Below are positions 61,242 through 64,000 of a DNA stretch of 64,000 nt, piece after piece. The stretch lies in contig DBIA01000027.1 in assembly GCA_002296525.1 (NCBI GenBank), positions 68,744 to 132,743 on the forward strand, given 5' to 3'. Origin of the DNA: Candidatus Neomicrothrix sp. UBA814. Its GTDB lineage: Bacteria > Actinomycetota > Acidimicrobiia > Acidimicrobiales > Poriferisodalaceae. The notes under the pieces were generated by a model that saw nothing but the letters and a program-made list of their open reading frames with translations, was not told the origin of the DNA and did not search any database. The stretch's first letter is position 1, and every line of letters begins with the position of its first letter. The position numbers were made by a program, and so were the translations under genes.

Positions 61242-61275
61242 TTAAGTCCCGGAATCGATCGATTCCGGGACTTAA
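61242..61275. terminator. 34-bp perfect palindrome, bidirectional terminator
   Basis: The segment is a perfect 34-bp inverted repeat (starts TTAAGTCCCGG, centre CGATCG). It lies between the convergent small gene (stop 61226) and the lysine-rich protein gene (stop 61307). On the minus strand it is followed by CGTTTTAAG, a modest U-run. The plus side has GCGATTTGG. It most likely ends both transcripts. Confidence 0.75.
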
Positions 61276-61306
61276 GCGATTTGGCTGTCTATTAGCGCTT
61301 GTCGTC

Positions 61307-61651
61307 CTAAGGTTTCTGGGCTTTACGTTGCTCGAGCTTGGCTCTGCGTTCGGTCATTTTCTCGCGAATCTCATCTGCTTCCGCCTGGGTAATTTCACCA
61401 GACTCAACGCGTGCGGCTAAACGCTCTTGCATCTCAGCTTTACGAGCTTTCATCTCAGCCTTTGAAGGTTTCTGGGCTTTGCGCGCGTCGATATCTTGCT
61501 GTGATGGCTTGGCGGCTGCAGAAAAGTCAACCGAAGCGTCGCCTTCTGAGTCATTCCATGTGGCGGCGGCAATCGCTACTGAACTTCCGGCAATAAGCGC
61601 TCCGCACAAAATAACGGGTGCCACCCATTTGACTTTCGGCCCTTGAATCAT
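61307..61651 (-). CDS. Secreted/anchored lysine- and glutamate-rich coiled-coil protein
   Basis: This 114-residue protein has an N-terminal membrane/signal segment (WVAPVILCGALIAGSSVAIAAAT), a short linker, then a highly charged helix (KAEMKARKAEMQERLAARVE, ITQAEADEIREKMTERRAKLEQ). It looks like a small extracytoplasmic coiled-coil protein, reminiscent of Spy- or SHOCT-like helices, but no family is certain. I start at ATG 61651 with GGGAG 7 nt upstream. Confidence 0.75.
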   Translation of the reverse strand: MIQGPKVKWVAPVILCGALIAGSSVAIAAATWNDSEGDASVDFSAAAKPSQQDIDARKAQKPSKAEMKARKAEMQERLAARVESGEITQAEADEIREKMTERRAKLEQRKAQKP

Positions 61652-61828
61652 TGTCAAACTCCCTGGTTTGGTTTGTGTTCGGGGAACAACATCTCCAATG
61701 AATCTGAACTAAAGCTGAGAGCTTTATGAGATTTGCATAAGAAGCCTCAGGCTAAAAGTGTAAGGACAAAGCACTTACCCACTGCGTTTAAAGGCCGATT
61801 CAATAGAAAAAGCCAAATTCCTATTAAT

Positions 61829-62230
61829 TCAAACAGCAGAAATTTGGGCGCGAACTTGACCCGCATCCACGAACGCTTCGTAATCGATCAGCATTCCGTC
61901 GCGTAGCCTGAAGACGCTAAGAACGCGCTGCGGAAAGACCGGATTACCATTCGATGAGGTCCCCATCGGCTGATTAGGCTGACCCGTCCATTTCCAGATC
62001 CCAAAAGCGGCGTCTGCTGTCGCAGTAATACTTTCAATTTCGATCTCGACGCCGGGAATATTTTCGCAAAAGCCAGTGGCATGAGCGTGAAGGGCAGAAG
62101 GTCCACGCATTCCTGTTGCATGATCCAACATTTCCTCAGCCACGAAGCTCGGGATAAGTTCAAATCTTCTGTTGCCGAGCACCTCTCCTAAATAAGTTGC
62201 CATTACTTCCGTTGAACGTTCGATGCTCAT
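61829..62230 (-). CDS. SnoaL-like polyketide-cyclase family protein
   Basis: This 133-residue NTF2-fold protein of the SnoaL/ester-cyclase type has MATYLGEVLGNRRFELIPSFVAEEMLDH, HATGFCENIPGVEIEIESITATADAA and VLSVFRLRDGMLIDYEAFVD. It could be an aldol-type cyclase or isomerase or simply a ligand binder. The start is supported by AGGGGGATG upstream. It is a single gene with no informative neighbour. Confidence 0.8.
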   Translation of the reverse strand: MSIERSTEVMATYLGEVLGNRRFELIPSFVAEEMLDHATGMRGPSALHAHATGFCENIPGVEIEIESITATADAAFGIWKWTGQPNQPMGTSSNGNPVFPQRVLSVFRLRDGMLIDYEAFVDAGQVRAQISAV

Positions 62231-62299
62231 GTCATCCCCCTGAAGAGCGATTGTGAATTGTGGGACCTTAGCCCGGAAGTAGTTAGAGGATTTCCAGCG

Positions 62300-62572
62300 T
62301 CAGCTCACAAGCGTAAGGACCCCTACGACAAGACCAAGCGCCCGTCGCCAGGGATTGACACCTCGAAATAGCTCGTCGGCGGACCATGTCAACCAACAAA
62401 TTTTGCCGATGACAACAACAGCTAAGGAGTCAGACCAAATCCAAGCTGCGCCAAGAGCTACAAGGCATAGCACCAAAAGAATATTGGGTTGCTGCGCTAC
62501 GACGATTTTCCCCGACGAGCGGTCCTCAAACCACCATTTGAGAGATAAGGGCGTTAATAGTTTTGCAGACAC
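62300..62572 (-). CDS. Small membrane protein
   Basis: This 90-residue protein has two to three hydrophobic helices: NILLVLCLVALGAAWIW, LAVVVIGKICWLTWSADELFRG and ALGLVVGVLTLVS. The WSADELFRGVNPWRR motif between helices is characteristic of small uncharacterised actinobacterial membrane proteins. GTG start. It is not assigned a function. Confidence 0.68.
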   Translation of the reverse strand: MSAKLLTPLSLKWWFEDRSSGKIVVAQQPNILLVLCLVALGAAWIWSDSLAVVVIGKICWLTWSADELFRGVNPWRRALGLVVGVLTLVS

Positions 62573-62637
62573 CTTCAGATTTTATGAGCAGTCATTCTCA
62601 GAACCCCAGATAATTGCCCTTCGCTGCAACGACTACT

Positions 62638-63570
62638 TCAGTTGCCTCTTGCCTCTGCGATAACAGCGTCGACCATACCTTCGGTATCAAAGGCAGGTTC
62701 CCACCCCCACTCTTGGCGCGCAGCGCTGTCATCGATACGAACCGACCCCGCTGCAGCCCCCTCCGGAGGAGCGAAGGCTATTTCTGCGCCCGGAATTCGA
62801 GCGCGGACAACGTCAGCTAGCTCACCCGCGTTTGGGGTTGGCTGAATCCCATCCACTAGGTAGTTAATAGACTCGATGCTCTCAAGGGGCGCCTCCGATA
62901 ATTCGATAGCTGCGCGGGCAGCGTCTTGATAGTGCAAAATTGCAACAACAGCTTCTGGGGGCACCCAAACCTCGAACGGTTCACCCAATGCTGGTTTCTC
63001 GATGATCCAGCTGGTGTACTGCGCCACGCTCCAAGTGGTTACACCCGGTCCGACAATCGATGGATATCGCAAGCCTCGAAAATCAAGACCGTATTTGTGG
63101 CGGTAATAAGCTCCAAGATTTTCACCCAATACCTTCGAAACTCCATACACCGAGTGCGGTCGCTGCAATGTCATGTCGTTAATGGTTCCTCCGCCGGTAT
63201 CTCGACCGTAGGTGCCGATCGAACTGGCAAAGATCATTTGTCTAGTTCCTGCAGTGCGTGCTGCTTCAATAGTTTCGATGAATCCGGCGGCATTCGCTTG
63301 GAGTAAGGCTTGAGGGTCTTCCTCCCCCGGAGCAGTGAGAATGGCCCCAAAATGAAACAGCCTCTCGGGCGCGACCTTCGCAAGTAAGGCTGAAGCGCTC
63401 CCTGGTACGGACAAATCAAACTGATGAAGTTGGACCTGATCTGCAATACCCTCTAGGCGCCCAAGATTCCCCGAGCGGTGAGCGACGTGGACATCCTCAC
63501 CTTGCCCCACAAGCATTCGAGCTATCTCAGCTCCTATGAAGCCGGTACCCCCGGTAATCAAAGTAGTCAT
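62638..63570 (-). CDS. NAD-dependent epimerase/dehydratase (extended SDR)
   Basis: This 310-residue extended SDR has TLITGGTGFIGAEIARML at the N-terminus, a serine in FASSIGTYG and the catalytic YGVSK. It resembles nucleotide-sugar epimerases and the threonine-dehydrogenase-like branch. I start at ATG 63570, where the Rossmann motif begins. A 61-codon upstream extension is non-homologous and overlaps the divergent gene. TAATTG lies 7 nt before the ATG, compatible with leaderless expression. Confidence 0.88.
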   Translation of the reverse strand: MTTLITGGTGFIGAEIARMLVGQGEDVHVAHRSGNLGRLEGIADQVQLHQFDLSVPGSASALLAKVAPERLFHFGAILTAPGEEDPQALLQANAAGFIETIEAARTAGTRQMIFASSIGTYGRDTGGGTINDMTLQRPHSVYGVSKVLGENLGAYYRHKYGLDFRGLRYPSIVGPGVTTWSVAQYTSWIIEKPALGEPFEVWVPPEAVVAILHYQDAARAAIELSEAPLESIESINYLVDGIQPTPNAGELADVVRARIPGAEIAFAPPEGAAAGSVRIDDSAARQEWGWEPAFDTEGMVDAVIAEARGN

Positions 63571-63625
63571 AGCTCCACAATTACACGAAGCGCCAAATGA
63601 TGCTGACCGAGAGTAGATTTCTGTT

Positions 63626-64000
63626 ATGCCAAAAGCGGAAAACGACAAGTTAGTTTCGGCACGCCGACACCGAGTTACAAGTCGGTGGAACCTTGACGAC
63701 GAAATCGTGTTGATCCGTTCAGGGTCCGTGCTACCAATGGCGGGTAGCGACATGGAACATTCGTTTCACCCGCACCCAGACTTTGCTTACCTCACCGGAC
63801 GAGGCATCCCAGACGCAGTTCTGGTCTATGACGCCAAAGAAAAGCATTGGGAGTTATTTGGCCCGCGATCGAGTGTCGATGACCAGGTATGGCATCAACC
63901 CGCCGACCCAATCGGGCTACCGCTTGAAGAACTAGAGGGCTGGCTTAAAGCTCGAGAAGGGCGACAAATCATCGAGGCGAATACAAATACAGAAGTTCAA
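63626..64000 (+). CDS. Xaa-Pro aminopeptidase, N-terminal part (runs off the window)
   Basis: The first 125 codons are present and open to the window edge. They encode the aminopeptidase P N-terminal (creatinase-like) domain, recognisable by RHRVTSRWNLDDEIVLIRSG and the diagnostic HPHPDFAYLTGRG. The M24B metal domain must lie beyond 64000. The enzyme removes an N-terminal residue preceding proline. Expression is leaderless-like: TAGATT at 63614-63619, 6-nt spacer, ATG. It is divergent from the epimerase gene. Confidence 0.85.
   Translation, partial: MPKAENDKLVSARRHRVTSRWNLDDEIVLIRSGSVLPMAGSDMEHSFHPHPDFAYLTGRGIPDAVLVYDAKEKHWELFGPRSSVDDQVWHQPADPIGLPLEELEGWLKAREGRQIIEANTNTEVQ

Noticed and set aside
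1..64000. CRISPR arrays, tRNA/rRNA genes, insertion sequences, prophage or integrase genes
   Set aside because: Looked for regularly spaced repeats, T-loop consensus sequences, transposase motifs and terminal inverted repeats. None was convincing.

Overview
The window looks like an actinobacterial chromosome segment, most likely from an uncultured Acidimicrobiia-type lineage. This is an inference from gene content. Three luciferase-like oxidoreductases of the F420-dependent type and two mycothiol/maleylpyruvate-isomerase-like DinB-fold proteins (TIGR03084- and TIGR03086-like) are typical of Actinobacteria. So are the abundant SDR, CaiB, VOC and SnoaL-like proteins. At least fifteen genes begin 6-7 nt after a TANNNT -10 box, the arrangement of leaderless transcripts common in that phylum. 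I found no rRNA, tRNA, CRISPR array, insertion sequence or phage gene.

Layout. 0.15-1.2 kb: a lipoprotein. 1.3-12.6 kb: a catabolic block. A minus-strand run encodes a VOC extradiol-type dioxygenase, an aspartate-dehydrogenase-like protein, a Rieske oxygenase, an alpha/beta hydrolase, a cupin, two SDRs and a ThDP enzyme. It diverges from a three-subunit molybdenum hydroxylase. The block is bracketed by an intact GYD-domain gene (12.7-13.0 kb) and a decayed copy of its 3' end (1.29-1.39 kb), both in the same orientation. 13-16.4 kb: a small minus-strand gene with its own terminator, a renalase-like flavoprotein, a membrane protein, a TauD-type dioxygenase and a fasciclin lipoprotein. 16.5-21.3 kb: a CobW GTPase, an SDR, an Fe-type alcohol dehydrogenase and an FAD protein. 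Three promoters in this stretch carry the same GAATGATTC palindrome, which suggests one Fur/Zur-type metal regulon. 21.5-27.8 kb: a cupredoxin-like protein, an MFS transporter, a VOC protein, an AroM-DUF917-hydantoinase A operon and a DUF2889 protein.

28-38.2 kb: TypA/BipA, an SDR, dihydroxy-acid dehydratase, twin acyl-CoA carboxyltransferases, an acetyltransferase and an amidohydrolase. 38.2-49 kb: a cysteine synthase-rhodanese fusion with a structured leader, three luciferase-like proteins, a TauD protein, two CaiB CoA-transferases, a MaoC-like hydratase and a short cysteine-rich gene with a strong terminator. 48.9-51.5 kb: a DUF2237 gene, a DsbA/FrnE-type thioredoxin-fold gene, and an NfeD plus SPFH pair. 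The DsbA-type gene is interrupted by one in-frame UGA exactly at the first cysteine of its CPWC motif. It is probably a UPWC selenoprotein and is the most striking item here. 51.7-64 kb: small NTF2-like and DinB-fold proteins, a CaiB protein, a methyltransferase, SDRs, a SpoU rRNA methyltransferase, an FtsH-peptidase-like protein lacking its catalytic glutamate, an epimerase and the start of an Xaa-Pro aminopeptidase that runs off the window.

Functionally the window reads as a heterotrophic oligotroph's accessory catabolism: ring oxygenation, CoA-ester turnover and F420/flavin redox chemistry. A few housekeeping genes (typA, ilvD, spoU-type, nfeD/SPFH) are interspersed.
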